From Stratiolaelaps scimitus (taxonomy: Eukaryota; Arthropoda; Arachnida; Mesostigmata; Laelapidae), in contig JABWDB010000019.1 in assembly GCA_019614645.1 (NCBI GenBank), positions 5,192,501 through 5,256,500 of the forward strand: DNA of 64,000 nt, read 5' to 3'. Position numbers and translations under genes: made by a program. Under the pieces are notes generated by a model that was not told the DNA's origin, did no database searches, and saw only the letters and a list, made by a program, of their open reading frames with translations. Shown piece after piece: positions 48,122 through 59,153 of this stretch (the stretch's first letter is position 1; every line of letters starts with the position of its first letter).

Positions 48122-49297
48122 TCGGTAGCAGGAATTTTATCTAGGATCAGGCTATCTGCTAGCACGGTTTTGACCCCGTGGTGAACGCTGGAGAATCCTT
48201 TCCACAAATATCTTTACTTGGTATCATATCCCATGCGGTATGATAGTGACCGCAAACCGTAACCGTGTGCAACGGCTGTCAACTCTCTGCAAATCATAAC
48301 AAAACTGGTATAGTATTGCCGACGGCCTTAACCATATCGACGACAGGTGTGAAAGGTCGAATGCCTTGAAATAATCAACGTGGATACAGTTTAATGGTTC
48401 GTTTAGATTCATGGAGAGCAAATACCCTAGTTATATCGCGGGCGACCTCTTCCTTGGGAAAGCGTATTGCTGGCCATTTAGTGCACCGGAACATTTTTCA
48501 AAACAAAATGCCTCGGATACACAAATAGTTTTTCAAATGCCACATAATGCAGGCATCAGATTGTCGTGCAATCGGGCGATATCTTTGAACATTGCACTTT
48601 AAACCTTTCCTCATGTTCAGCAGTTATGATAGATTAACTGAAATATTCAGCAATAAAGCTGTTCCCATAGGATTCCCGAAATGTCAGACGAAGTGGTTCA
48701 CCTAGAACGTCAGCCAGTCTAATGTTAAATAAAGGCGGGATGTGATCGGGCTTAAACTTTGCTTACAATTGCTGGATTTTCCAGGTGACGTTTACATTTG
48801 CTGTAGACATTGTGGAATTATCAGCTATGCCATCTACCATGGCGTAGAAAACATTCGGTTTTAGGATGAAGCATCTGCGAATATAGTGAATGCTTCATGA
48901 ATGCGAGATTTGCTCGAATTCTCTCAGCTTCTATTATAGGCCCTCACGTACCCATACAGCAAAATCGAGCCTCGATGCGTCGAGTCGAATCAAATATATT
49001 TTTCGTTAAATTTAAGCTTTTCTATGATACACGACTGAAAGTCATCGTCTTCTTTTCCTTGCCTACGTACTCAGCATGCTGCCTCCTCTCCCAGTGTACA
49101 ACGGGCTAACTGGCGGAGAGACCAAATAGCTGCTGTGAGGATGCCACAGAAAACTCACATAGGTCAAACTGGACACCAACACTACCCCGAAACATATAAA
49201 TGAATAAGTAAGACGAATCCTTGTTACCGTTGTACAGCATCCAAAAGCACAAATTAGCTCCCGGCAACATCAACAGTTCGGCAGGGGTTTACTTTGA
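48122..49297. other. Intergenic, no gene seen
   Basis: Only short unrecognised open frames. The last 50 bases lead into the promoter of the 49.5 kb gene (GGCAACATCAACAGTTCGGC resembles 46060-46080). Confidence 0.4.
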
Positions 49298-49493
49298 TAA
49301 CGTTCATTCGATTTTGACCTGCGTGAATTTTCTATGACATCTTCACAGCCGCTATTTGGTCTCTCCGCCCAGTTAGCCGTTCGCACACTGGGAAAGGAGG
49401 CAGCATGCTGCGTATAGGCCAATAGCGTCGCTTACCAGACCCTTGAGGGCGCGAACGGGGTATAAATAATCGCCACGAATCTTCATAGTCAGT
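49298..49493 (+). promoter_or_regulatory. Promoter of cuticle gene at 49.5 kb with conserved upstream box
   Basis: The box starts TAACGTTCATTCGATTTTGA; TGACCT is at 49315-49320, TATAAATA at 49461-49468 (163 bases from the box start), and TCAGT at 49489-49493. The middle of the promoter is the most diverged of the subclass, while the box and core are preserved. Confidence 0.75.
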
Positions 49494-49522
49494 CAACTTT
49501 CAGACTACGACTTCAGTTCATC

Positions 49523-50047
49523 ATGTTCGCTGTATGTATGGTCAACAGCTTTTTATATTGACCCTATACATCTTGTGTTCAGTAGTCCCTCAAGTTCTCA
49601 TTTACGGATCAACCATATAGAAGTTGTACTATATTTATTGTTCTTGTTGATTTACAGAAGCTCGCCGTTGTTGCCCTCGCCGTGGCCGGAGCCCACGCTG
49701 GAGCTATTGCCGCTGCCCCCGCCTACGGCCTCGGATATGGCCATGCTGCCGTCGCCGCCCCCGTTTATGGTCTTGGATACGGCCACGCCGCTGTAGCTGC
49801 CCCCGCCTACGGTCTTGGATACGGCCATGCTGCTGTCGCCGTCCCTGTCGGCATCGCTAAGGTTGCCCACGCCCCCGTTGTCTCTTCGTACTCGACCGTG
49901 ACCAAGCACGTGGCTCATGCCCCTGTCGCCGTTGCTAAGGTCGCCCACGCTGCCCCCGTGGCCGTTGCCGCCCCCGCCTACGGATACCACGGCGCTGCTC
50001 TCGCCGCCCCCGTTGCCGCCTACGGCCACGGATACGGACACTACTAA
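49523..50047 (+). CDS. Array cuticle protein 7 (type 3)
   Basis: Exons are 49523-49531 and 49658-50047, with a 126-base intron. The protein is 132 residues. It carries two Ala to Val changes, at the start of the second repeat (APVYGLGYG) and just before the central domain (AVPVGIAK). The rest equals the consensus, with AALAAP near the end. AATAAA is at 50102-50107 in a UTR almost identical to that of the 46.3 kb gene. Promoter, intron and UTR all place it as the sister of the 43.8 and 46.3 kb genes. Confidence 0.92.
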
Positions 50048-50107
50048 GTTGTCCGTCCATACAACTTGTTATGGAGAAAGAGACACTCTGTGATCTGTAT
50101 AAATAAA

Positions 50108-53100
50108 CATGTGTACTTCGGAGAATGTGACGGACCTAACTGGTTTTTGATCAAGTGTTTGGTTAAATTCGACGCGAATGCCCCCTATTTCAATTTAAAT
50201 TTAAATACTTTTATCGCATATTGGTACATCATGTAACTGGAGCTGCCACTTGGGAGATGCCCAAGCAGTGGTAGCTGAGCTGCTAGATGAGAGCAAAGCA
50301 ACCAATAAGCAAAAAACGGATCAAATATTTAAAGTGGGATGCATCAACTCGTGATACGTAGATGATAATTCATTGTACACACTTGGGCGCAGGTTCGAGC
50401 CTTGTAAAGTGACATATTCTTTTGAATAAAAGCATTACTTAAACTAAACTAGTAGTCTAGATTATAAAAGTTCGAAACGTCGTAACTCTTATGAGACATT
50501 CAGGGAGAGCATTTTCCAGACTGAGGAGTTTTGCTAACCTTTGCCTGGGGAGTCTTGGTAATCTAATTTGGAAAGTATTGGCTAAGTAGAGTTCGGAAAT
50601 CTTGGGTATCGTAGAGATGCAGGCAATTGCAAAGATTACACCGAGATTATGAGGTATTACGAACTTAGTGGCATCCATAAAAGCTCGCAGATGAGATCAC
50701 ACGGCTACTGCCCTGTAGGATCGCTGTTACGAGGCCAAGCCTTTACAAAGCTCACCTTAGATAGTGGCAGGTTAAGCAAGCAGTGGAGCTAGGTAGCGTG
50801 GTGCACTCGTGCGCGTTTTGCAACCGGGCGACAGTTTAATTTAACTGGTCCGTCTTATGAAGAAATGCCGAAAGCAGTACAGCAGACACTAAATGTGGCT
50901 GCGAACTCAACCCTTGCGCCTACGCCGACCCCGAGAAGGGAGGGCGTCCTCGACTCTCTTCGTCCTCTGGTTCGGGCCACCTGAGGTTTTTGTCCCCCAT
51001 ACGTCATAGGAAGGTCCTCACGCAGTCAGTCCTCACTGATTGTCCGAGATGGTAAAAAGGACGGAAATTCCTTCGTCACTCATCCCGCCGTCACCCAATC
51101 ACAGAATCAGAGTTCCTCAGCACGGGGTCCTATCGAGATTCCCGCACCACAAAAATACGTTGTTTTCGCCAAGCAATTACAACCAAAGTGTTGTGTGCTT
51201 AAAGTTGTTTCCGGTTTTAAGAAAATAAATGGTCGATTCATAAACATTCATTTGATTGATGCCATGCCCATTCGAAAAAGCCTTGCCTTTATTTGGGTAC
51301 TCGAGGAGGTGTAAATAGTAATAGCAATAGCAGAGATCTTTAGTTAGGAATATTAAAAGCACTATAACTACATTTTATTAGGTATCCGAGAGGTGGCACA
51401 TGGCTAAGTCGCGACATGGCGCAGTTAATGATTCAGAAGTTCCGAGATATAGTCACCGCTATAAATTCACCATAGGCAGGTGGTTGAATGTCTATGGCAA
51501 CCTGCATCGATCGGGTTCATCGATCGGAAAGTCGCAAGCAACAACAGTGTTCTCCTCACATGCTGTTTGATTTGTGCGTTGTGGCTCCTGGCGCACAGCA
51601 GAGACCTATGATGATCCCCTTTCTTGACGGGGGTTTGATCAACGAATAGCGTTCTCCATTAACCGTGTCCATGATGTGCACTGACTCTTGGGTATGCTCC
51701 CAGCTAATCCGGATCTCATTCCCGTGTCCTCCTCTCGTTGGGTTTCGCTCCTCGCCAAGACGAAGCTCTCTAAGCCAGTCTGAATGCTGGGTACAAATGA
51801 TAATGCTATCGTAGGTCGTGAACTACAATTCCATAAAATATCCACAGTGCCTTCTAAGTATTTTTTTATTATTATCATTATTATTATTGTATAATTAGGT
51901 GAGATGGCGGTGGCGGTGAACGGCGTCGGTTGCGCAGGTTCTCGTTGATGTGGCCTTGAACCTAGAGAACATAAGTCGAATAATTAGTGGTAAATATACA
52001 GAGGGCAGTCACCACTGTCATATTGCTCAAGGTCAGTTTTATCTGGTCGTGTACTATACCACTGAGTTTCGTTAGGACCTCATTTCTCTCAAACGGTTTT
52101 GTTGAACACATTGTCGGGAAAGCCAACCCACGATATCGGCGAAGTCTGAGAACGATATAGGTTTCTCATAGATGATCGACCTAGCTGGCCATCGGGGGCT
52201 GGCATAGCGGTGCGCGAAGAAGTCCAATGGACGCTATTGTTCGCAAGAATGCTGATATTAATCGGAGGAAATAGAGGAATAGAGAGCAATAACGATGGCC
52301 TGTGGTCCTTAAAGGCATGGCATTCATATTAACTCTAACAGCGAGGAACGAAGCATACTATTATATATACCCCCCCGGAATAGGTTGGTTCTATTTCGGA
52401 ATGCTTCAAGGAAGTTAAAGGGTGACATTGGCTGTGACTATAAATAGTAGAGTAGTAGTTTCTCTATTGTAAGAAGGGTGTTTCTGCCTCGAGTAGAGTT
52501 CATCAGAAGGTCAGAATATGTTCATATCTTTAGGCAAATCATTAGAAATAGAGTTAAGCAAGCGAGCGCATAGATGACTATTGAATAGTGCATCAACAAT
52601 AGTGTTACTTGTTAATTAGCTTGATTTGAGATCAGCCTTTAGGAGAATCTGTTGAATATGCCATGTTGGCATATATTACGGAGGCTCGTCACACAGATGT
52701 CAGCACGCCTTAGGCTGCCGTTAATGACACTCTATCTTAAGCCACCGTCAACCCTTGCGAAATTTGAATGGCAAGTTTTCCCGCGTCGCTCTGTCCCCTA
52801 CGACAGAGTGGTGCTTCACTGGAGGATATTACTTATTACGATACAGCTACCACTGCATTTCCGAAGCGCTTCTGCGAGTTTTTATTTATCGTACAGTATT
52901 TATTTCCTTGCTGTTATTACCCTATTATGTACGCCCTGTGTGCCACGAGCCCCAACTATGAACTTCACGCCACACGGTCCACAATGACAGCTAATTTCAG
53001 TCGCCTGCGTGCGGGCACAGATGGCCCGACCATGTTGAAATGGTGTAATGACCGTGAAGGCTAGGAACCGAAATCGTAGTAGACAAACAGTATGACTTCC

Positions 53101-53345
53101 AAATGTACTTCCGGGCTAGCACAGCCGTCATAAACGGTCATAGTTGCCTTCATCATCAGCGGCAGCAGTGGCACCATTTGATTAAAATTGGAGCAGTTAA
53201 TTCTTCTGTGTGTCGCAGACAGCTTCGACAGGAGGGGCCAAGGGGATCGGGGCGTCCATGGGTAATTAAGATGATTCGTGCCTGTCGTTTACCGGGAGAG
53301 AAAGGCGTGCACGCACCCTCGCCAAAATGCTAACTTCTGCCTGTG
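50108..53345. other. Longest gene-less interval inside the array (3.2 kb)
   Basis: No supported gene. A GGTTCGAGCC at about 50392 resembles a tRNA B box, but no cloverleaf forms. The segment at 52090-52290 has a weak DDRPSWPSGAGIAVREE-like + frame that might be a trace of a LINE endonuclease. GC content rises near 50.9-51.1 kb without a recognisable product. Confidence 0.4.
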
Positions 53346-53380
53346 TATATAACTTTGTCCGCAAGAACGCCCTGGTCATC
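53346..53380 (+). promoter_or_regulatory. Core promoter of cuticle gene at 53.4 kb
   Basis: TATATAA is at 53346-53352 and TCATC at 53376-53380, about 32 bases apart, with the ATG at 53416. No TGACCT box is found at the position seen in the five related genes. Confidence 0.7.
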
Positions 53381-53415
53381 GACTCACATCGACGACGATT
53401 AACAAATCAACAAAC

Positions 53416-54023
53416 ATGTTCGCCGTAAGCACGATTCATCATTCTTCCTGCTTAGTTAGATACTTGGTTAATAGGGGAATCGATCGGTTCTGTACGATTG
53501 TTGCCAACGTCGGTATTGAACGTGTCAAATCGGATCGATGAAATACCCCGTTGAGCTAACGATAACACGATGGAACTGGTTTGTTTTTCAGAGGCTCGCC
53601 GTTGTTGCCCTCGCCGTGGCCGGAGCCCACGCTGGAGCTATTGCTGCTGCCCCCGCTTACGGCCTCGGATACGGCCATGCTGCCGTCGCCGCCCCCGCTT
53701 ATGGTCTTGGATACGGCCATGCTGCCGTCGCCGCCCCCGCTTATGGTCTTGGATACGGCCACGCCGCTGTAGCTGCCCCCGCCTACGGTCTCGGATACGG
53801 CCATGCTGCCGTCGCCGCCCCTGTCGGTATTGCTAAGGTTGCCCACGCCCCCGTGGTCTCTTCGTACTCGACCGTGACCAAGCACGTGGCTCATGCCCCT
53901 GTCGCCGTCGCTAAGGTCGCCCACGCTGCCCCCGTGGCCGTTGCCGCCCCCGCCTACGGATACCACGGCGCTGCTATCGCCGCCCCCGTTGCTGCCTACG
54001 GCCACGGATACGGACACTACTAA
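53416..54023 (+). CDS. Array cuticle protein 8 with four repeats (type 3)
   Basis: Exons are 53416-53424 (Met-Phe-Ala) and 53592-54023, with a 167-base intron (GTAAGC ... TTTTTCAG) unrelated to the other introns. The protein is 146 residues because the 14-residue unit AYGLGYGHAAVAAP occurs four times instead of three. The extra 42 bases (two adjacent near-identical DNA units at 53670-53760) point to unequal exchange within the repeat. Residue 4 is Arg rather than Lys. The central SSYSTVTKHV motif and the end YGHGYGHY are consensus. The 3' UTR starts differently but rejoins CTGTGATCTGTA before AATAAA at 54077-54082. Confidence 0.92.
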
Positions 54024-54082
54024 GCGGTTGGAGCGTTTGAAAAAATTGACACGAACTTTATCTGTGATCTGTACAAAATAAA

Positions 54083-55814
54083 TGTGAACAAGTTGACAAG
54101 ATCGTTTTTAATGGGTATATATCGCTCAAAACCTTGTTGAACTAGCTGGAGGTCACTGCACTCCCTGTCCGCAGTATATAATCGAAGCTGTGCCGCAATG
54201 GCCCATTGTGGGGATCTTCATGCTGAGACCTTTTGGCCCATGCAAACATAAAATTATACAAGATAAACTTGAGCTACTTAAGGAGGCTAACCGCCCGAAG
54301 GCGGTCACGTTCTGAAATCGTGTCTGCATTGTGTCCAAATGTTGCAAGATATTCGAGAGAGTGTTAACGAGCTCACCTCGCGAAGGTGTGCTTGTCCAGC
54401 GAACGAAGCCCGCAGCAGCGATGTGAATGTCAAGTCAGAAAGTAAGCGCAATTATGTGAGTGGTATTATAGTGGTACCCGCGAAGAAATTATACGCACTT
54501 TGCTGAATAGCAGCGAAGGGTGATTACGTTTACAGAAACTGCATCCCGCCCGACTAGAAAATACCACCATTATATCACGGGACCAAGCAGGGCATGCTCC
54601 ATTATGTCAACGGTTGTGCGACGTAAGTATGCAACAAAATACCCTTCAAAGATGATATATGCACATTCGAGATGCTCCACAAGAATACCGTCAATCATAT
54701 ACCTGAGCAGCGTGAGCCCGCTTTTAAATGCTTCCTATTTTAACAATTTTGTCTATGTGTCTATTATGGCCTGTCAAGTGATTCGAAACACAAAGATAAC
54801 GATCGTCGTCGAGCTCCTAATTTAGAGCACTCCACGAAAGCGTTTTGGTCTGCTGTTCTAGAATAAATAGAAGAATCGGTATCCACAAAGGCGGTCCAAA
54901 TGAGTGGTTTTCAAAGGATTTACAGATGCCTCTATCTTGCCACCATTTTAGGGTGATTAAACATATTAAATAAGTTATTCTAATTATATCGTGTAAATAG
55001 ATAAAGTTATTTTTTTTTTAATTTAATTTAACTAAATTCTATTTCATTAAACCATTTATAATAGTTGTCTTGTATATTCATCTGCAGTCTCTTTTATCAG
55101 AGGTCTACGGAAACGGGTCCAGCTGATCCCGGAGTCCAGTGAGTTTATGTTCCTACGACGGAGATTGCAATATCACGTTGATTTTCAGGGGAAAATCGCT
55201 ACAACAAGGAGTTTACTCGTTCATTTGTGCTCATTTGCTCATCAGTGTCTCAGAGGCACCCTCGAGCATATCAGCAGTGGGTGTCCCTGGACCACCTAAA
55301 CTCTCAAAGGCTAACGGATAGAATGTGTGGGACCCCTGGAGGTCAGCGTATTTCCGCAGCTTCCTTTGATCTGCTCATCTTGAATGTTACTATGGCGGAG
55401 AGGCCCGCCAGGGGGCTAGATGCAACGTTTGTCCTTAGGAATCACTCGCATGAAGTGCTGGAAAGCGACTTCTTACACTACACTAAAGCAACAGTGCGCA
55501 CAATCCAATTGTTGGACTAGAGCCGTTTCCAACACTTCGGTAGCCGATCCCTTCGCATACTATTGGCCAGTGCTACTGGCAATCATATACAATCACAATA
55601 CTCTGTAGCTCCGCGATGACCGTTCATCGATCCCAATGGGCAGAAAAGGGTATCCCTACTGGAGTGACGGCAGGAGGACGCCTCAACTCCCGGATATTGC
55701 GCTGACACCCATACAAATATATACATACATATATATATATATACAATACAAAAAGGAAATAAAAAAGGAAGAGTGACCGCTGCACCGATCGTCTAACCAT
55801 TAATCAAATCATCA
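54083..55814. other. Intergenic, no gene seen
   Basis: Open frames of about 100 codons at 54520-54825 and 55227-55520 have no recognisable features. A (TA)n tract at 55718-55742 lies where the TATA box of the next, reduced cuticle locus would be expected. Confidence 0.4.
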
Positions 55815-55817
55815 ATG

Positions 55818-56039
55818 ATGTTCGCTGTACGTCCTTGATATGCGATCTATATCAATGACATCATTTTAGGTACCGCCTAAACACTCTATTGTTGTTGTTG
55901 TTGCTACTGCTGTTGCATGTCATGGCAAAGGTTGTCGATGGCAATACGTTCTTAAGTATTTTCACAGAAGTTCGTCGTCGTTAGTGCCGCCATGGCCGAC
56001 GCCCACGCCAACCACCGATGTATCAAGTGGGACTTTTAA
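55818..56039 (+). pseudogene. Reduced cuticle gene: signal peptide with no repeat domain
   Basis: Exon 1 (55818-55826, Met-Phe-Ala, also preceded by an in-frame ATG at 55815) and exon 2 (55968-56039) keep the exact family structure, with GTACGT donor, TTCACAG acceptor and phase-0 intron of 141 bases. The product is only 26 residues: a signal-like MFAKFVVVSAAMADAHA (compare MFAKLAVVALAVAGAHA) plus nine unrelated residues and a stop. AATAAA at 56095-56100 is present at the usual distance. No clear TATA/TCAGT pair is seen; the expected spot holds a (TA)n tract. The likely history is deletion of the repeat exon, making a pseudogene. A functional micropeptide is less likely. The Ala-Asp change in the signal (AMADAHA) supports decay. 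Confidence 0.7.
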
Positions 56040-56100
56040 AACGATACTGGGAATATCCTGAGGCTATTCGACGAGGTTTTCATAACACTAATACAATAAA

Positions 56101-57940
56101 GAAATCTGCCAACAGTCAGATTCGAGAGAAAACTATAGAAAATATATTGTTGCCTAACATGAATTATCAATTCCCCTGCCATCCATACCAATAAAAGAGA
56201 ATTGTATCAATGGTGAGGATAGCCTATATATATATATTAAAAGCTAAGGAATTGCCGTACATTTGCCATCTGTGTACACAAATAGAGGCCTTGAGGAAAT
56301 AATGAAAGCTGATGTGTATTGCTCGTGTGAGGCATGCAGAGGAGTGACCGAGCCACCTCATACCGTTGGTACACGTGAGGTCACCATGCGTATGAAGTGT
56401 TTCCGCGAAAAGGGATCTAAGGTCATTCGATTGACATTAAACGAAAAACGGGTCATTCTACTTTACAGGATTACAGAAGATGTCACTGCAAAAGGCATCT
56501 CCATCTCAGATAATGAACTATTTATTTTTTAAAAAAAGCAGTTTTTAGTTCAACTTTCTCCGTATAGAATCACACGTAAATCATGATTTTCACATGGTCT
56601 ACGTTCAGATAAAATATCATAAGAGCTACTTTAAATACTGTTGGGCGATGACCCCTTTACAGAATGTGTTCAGAGACGAGAATCCATAGTTCTGGAAATA
56701 TTATTAACAAAATCTATCGAAACCTCTAGCGACATCAGATGTCTAATCAACGAGACATAACAAATAAAGATAGAAGGTTCCTCCTAAAGGAATTATGGAA
56801 TGAATTAATTAATTCAGTTATTTAGTCTTAAAATAATTAACGTGACGTTCTGATTAGGACAATTACATCCGTTAGGTGCAATTACAATCCGCGCTACCGA
56901 GGACAACCTCACAGGATAGTTCCTTCTGGAGAGTCCTTCCCAATCGTTACCTCCTCCTTTTGCCTTGAGGCAAAAAGTCAATGCAGTCGCCTCCCTTGGG
57001 ACCATGGCGACCTCGGACCATGACGACCTGTAACCTAGTCCGCAAGTACATCTATTTATAGAATATTTAAAGACTCACAATCATGATAAATTATAACCCA
57101 TCGTTCACTATTTAAATAAATTAGAACAATTAGTAAACAAAGGTAGCGCCAAGCCTCATGTCCATGTAACAGATTGCTTTCTGAAAAATCGCCGAATCGC
57201 CCTAAAAAATTCGTAGCATCCTCTGTTATCACGGCGACGCTAAACCTTGACGAGGTACACAAGTGACGTATAGCTCCTCAACGCGATTCCACACAAGTTA
57301 TCGTCGAAAGGTTGGAAATAGTCCACTAATAAGGAGCGGACTCAGTGGTGTGCGCGACGTCTTGTTGACACTACTTGGGTCGTGAAATAACGGTACCAAA
57401 TAGCAAAGGAAAGCATTTTTCACCATAACGGAATGAACAGACACTAGCACCTTCTGCTGTGGGTGCGTCCCGCCCTAGTTGTGCACAGATGATATTTGCG
57501 TGAGCAGAGCGCTAACTCAGCAGCAGCAGCAGCATGCTCCCTACGAGAATCGATCGTCCCAAAGTGAAGAATTGCCAATATAGAGATAATAGAACATGGT
57601 TACAATTCTCAGAGAATAAAATTCTGTGACGAACAAGCGCTTACAAAAGAATACGATGGATAATAAAAAAAAACACAACTGAGGCCATTCACTCTTTGTC
57701 TATATTAATCACAGCGTCTAAGACATTTGTACACCCATATAACAAGCGTGGAGTCGTTTGACGATTTTGGATATTGTCGGTACCGTTGCTAATCGCTGTT
57801 GAACAAGGTAGGCCGCGAGGGCGCAGTGTAATATGCGCTGGAAGCATTCAATGAACAATTGGTGGCGGGTTATGACAATACACAGGAGGGAACACACTTG
57901 TTACTGATACCCTGACGTGCGGTGACCTGATCAGAATACG

Positions 57941-57975
<35 letters not shown>

Positions 57976-58106
57976 TCTGTTGACTTAACGACCCACCCAT
58001 TTGAATGATCTGAAGATCATCAGCCGTGTTCGGACACACAAGAAACGGCGTATCGTTGCCTCTTGCGGGAGGGGTTGAAAACCCGCCGCTATAGCTGAAA
58101 CCGATG
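56101..58106. other. Intergenic, small unrecognised ORF
   Basis: A + frame at 56263-56532 (89 codons, no ATG start) contains VYCSCEACRG and later MRMKCFREKG, but I cannot assign it to a family, and a splice-acceptor-like TTCTACTTTACAG lies inside it. A diverged piece of the 128-base repeat is at about 57065-57090, and a (TA)n tract at 57943-57972. Confidence 0.35.
57943..57972. repeat. (TA)n microsatellite
   Basis: About 30 bases of alternating TA, 135 bases upstream of the TATA box of the 58.2 kb gene. Confidence 0.9.
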
Positions 58107-58148
58107 TATAAAAGGGCTTCATGTCGAAGCCAAAATACACACATCAGT
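58107..58148 (+). promoter_or_regulatory. Core promoter of cuticle gene at 58.2 kb
   Basis: TATAAAA is at 58107-58113 and TCAGT at 58144-58148. The distance (39 bases) is longer than in the other genes, so the true start may lie a few bases earlier. The ATG is at 58187. Confidence 0.7.
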
Positions 58149-58186
58149 TTGTGCACTGACTGTTACACCACCGCCGAAACAACAAC

Positions 58187-59153
58187 ATGTTCACTGTACG
58201 TGTGTTGATGCTGCTATGCGTAAACTCGGATGGAGGAGCACCACTATTAAAATCTGCAATTTGTTCGTTCTCGAGAAATGTGATGGCAGCATCTATTAGC
58301 AGAAGATAAGCAACAGCAACTTTCTCTACAACATGTATTGTAGCTGCCCTTTTCTGTATATTTTAGTTCACTTGCATAGATACCCACTAGTGGCCCCACT
58401 AACGCTAATCAACCTGTAGACTTCAGTGTGTCTTCGTGTGCGTGTGTCTGTGTATATTGGTGAGAGACCATTGTGGCTAAAAATCCAAGACACCGCTCTA
58501 TGGTTTGCCCATTTCAGAAGGCCGCTATCGTTGTCGCCGCTGCTGTGGCTGGAGCCCACGCTGGTGCAGTTGCTGGCCCCGCCGCCGCTTATGGATACGG
58601 TGCTGCTCTGGCTGCCCCCGCCTACGGCCTCGTATACGGTCACGCCGCCGTCGCCGCTGCCCCCGCAGTCTCCTACGGATACCGCGCCGGTCTGGCTGCC
58701 CCCGCCTACGGCCTTGGATACGGTCACGCTGCCATCGCCGCCGCTGCCCCCGTCGCTGCCTACGGATATGGCGCTGCTCTAGCTGCCCCCGCCTACGGCC
58801 TCGGATACGGCCACGCCGCCGTCGCTGCCGCCCCCGTTGCTAAGGTCGCTGCTGCACCCGTCGTCGCCTCGTCGTACTCCACTGTGACCAAGCACCTGGC
58901 CGCTGCCCCAGCCGTGGCTGTTGCTGCCGCCCCTGTCGCTAAGGTCGCTGTTGCCCCGGCCGCTGCTTATGGATACGGTGCTGCCGTTGCCGGGCCCGTC
59001 TTCGGACACGGTTATGGATACAGGGCAGCTTTCGCTGGTCCGCTAGCCGCTCCCGTGGCCAAGGTCGCGGCTGCGCCCCTTGTGGGTGCGTACGGCGCCC
59101 CTGTTGCTGCCTATGGCCACGGTTACGGTCTTGGCTACGGACGCGTCTATTAA
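58187..59153 (+). CDS. Secreted Ala/Tyr/Gly-rich cuticle protein (type 4)
   Basis: Exons are 58187-58195 (Met-Phe-Thr) and 58518-59153, with a 322-base intron (GTACGT ... TTTCAG). The protein is 214 residues, the longest of the cluster. The signal peptide ends near residue 18 (GAHA/GA). The N-terminal half alternates AYGYGAALAAP and AYGLGYGHAAVAA units. The central motif is SSYSTVTKHLAAAP, followed by AVAVAAAPVAKVA. The C-terminal part has GPVFGHGYGYRAAF and ends YGLGYGRVY, similar to the GKVY end of the 31.5 kb gene. His is much rarer than in types 2 and 3. Two AATAAA signals are at 59195-59200 and 59205-59210. The in-frame ATG at 58473 is intronic. Structural cuticle protein by family. Confidence 0.9.

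Noticed and set aside
50265..50410. GGTTCGAGCC with an upstream TAGCTGAGC motif, as a possible tRNA or tRNA-derived SINE
   Set aside because: The A-box to B-box distance is about 120 bases and no cloverleaf or tail is present; too weak.
52090..52310. Possible LINE endonuclease trace (DDRPSWPSGAGIAVREE)
   Set aside because: Only one loosely matching motif, interrupted by stops on both sides.
31732..53836. Regular 42-base repeats as a possible CRISPR-like array
   Set aside because: No spacers; the repeats are contiguous codons of a cuticle protein in a eukaryotic gene.
31645..54017. Long minus-strand open frames (129-161 codons, Gly/Ser/Val-rich) opposite every array exon 2
   Set aside because: They arise because the sense strand avoids TTA, CTA and TCA codons; the sense strand has signal peptide, splice sites, promoter and poly(A) signal, the antisense has none.
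31991..54081. Pro/Leu/Ser-rich frames on the + strand overlapping the cuticle exons
   Set aside because: Out-of-frame shadows of the GCC/CCC-rich repeats, recurring identically because the exons are identical.
22388..58517. In-frame ATG codons upstream of exon 2 (22388, 27541-27553, 34229, 37508, 58473) as start sites
   Set aside because: They lie inside the introns; the spliced Met-Phe/Leu-Ala/Thr start restores a normal signal peptide in every gene and sits the right distance from TATA/TCAGT.
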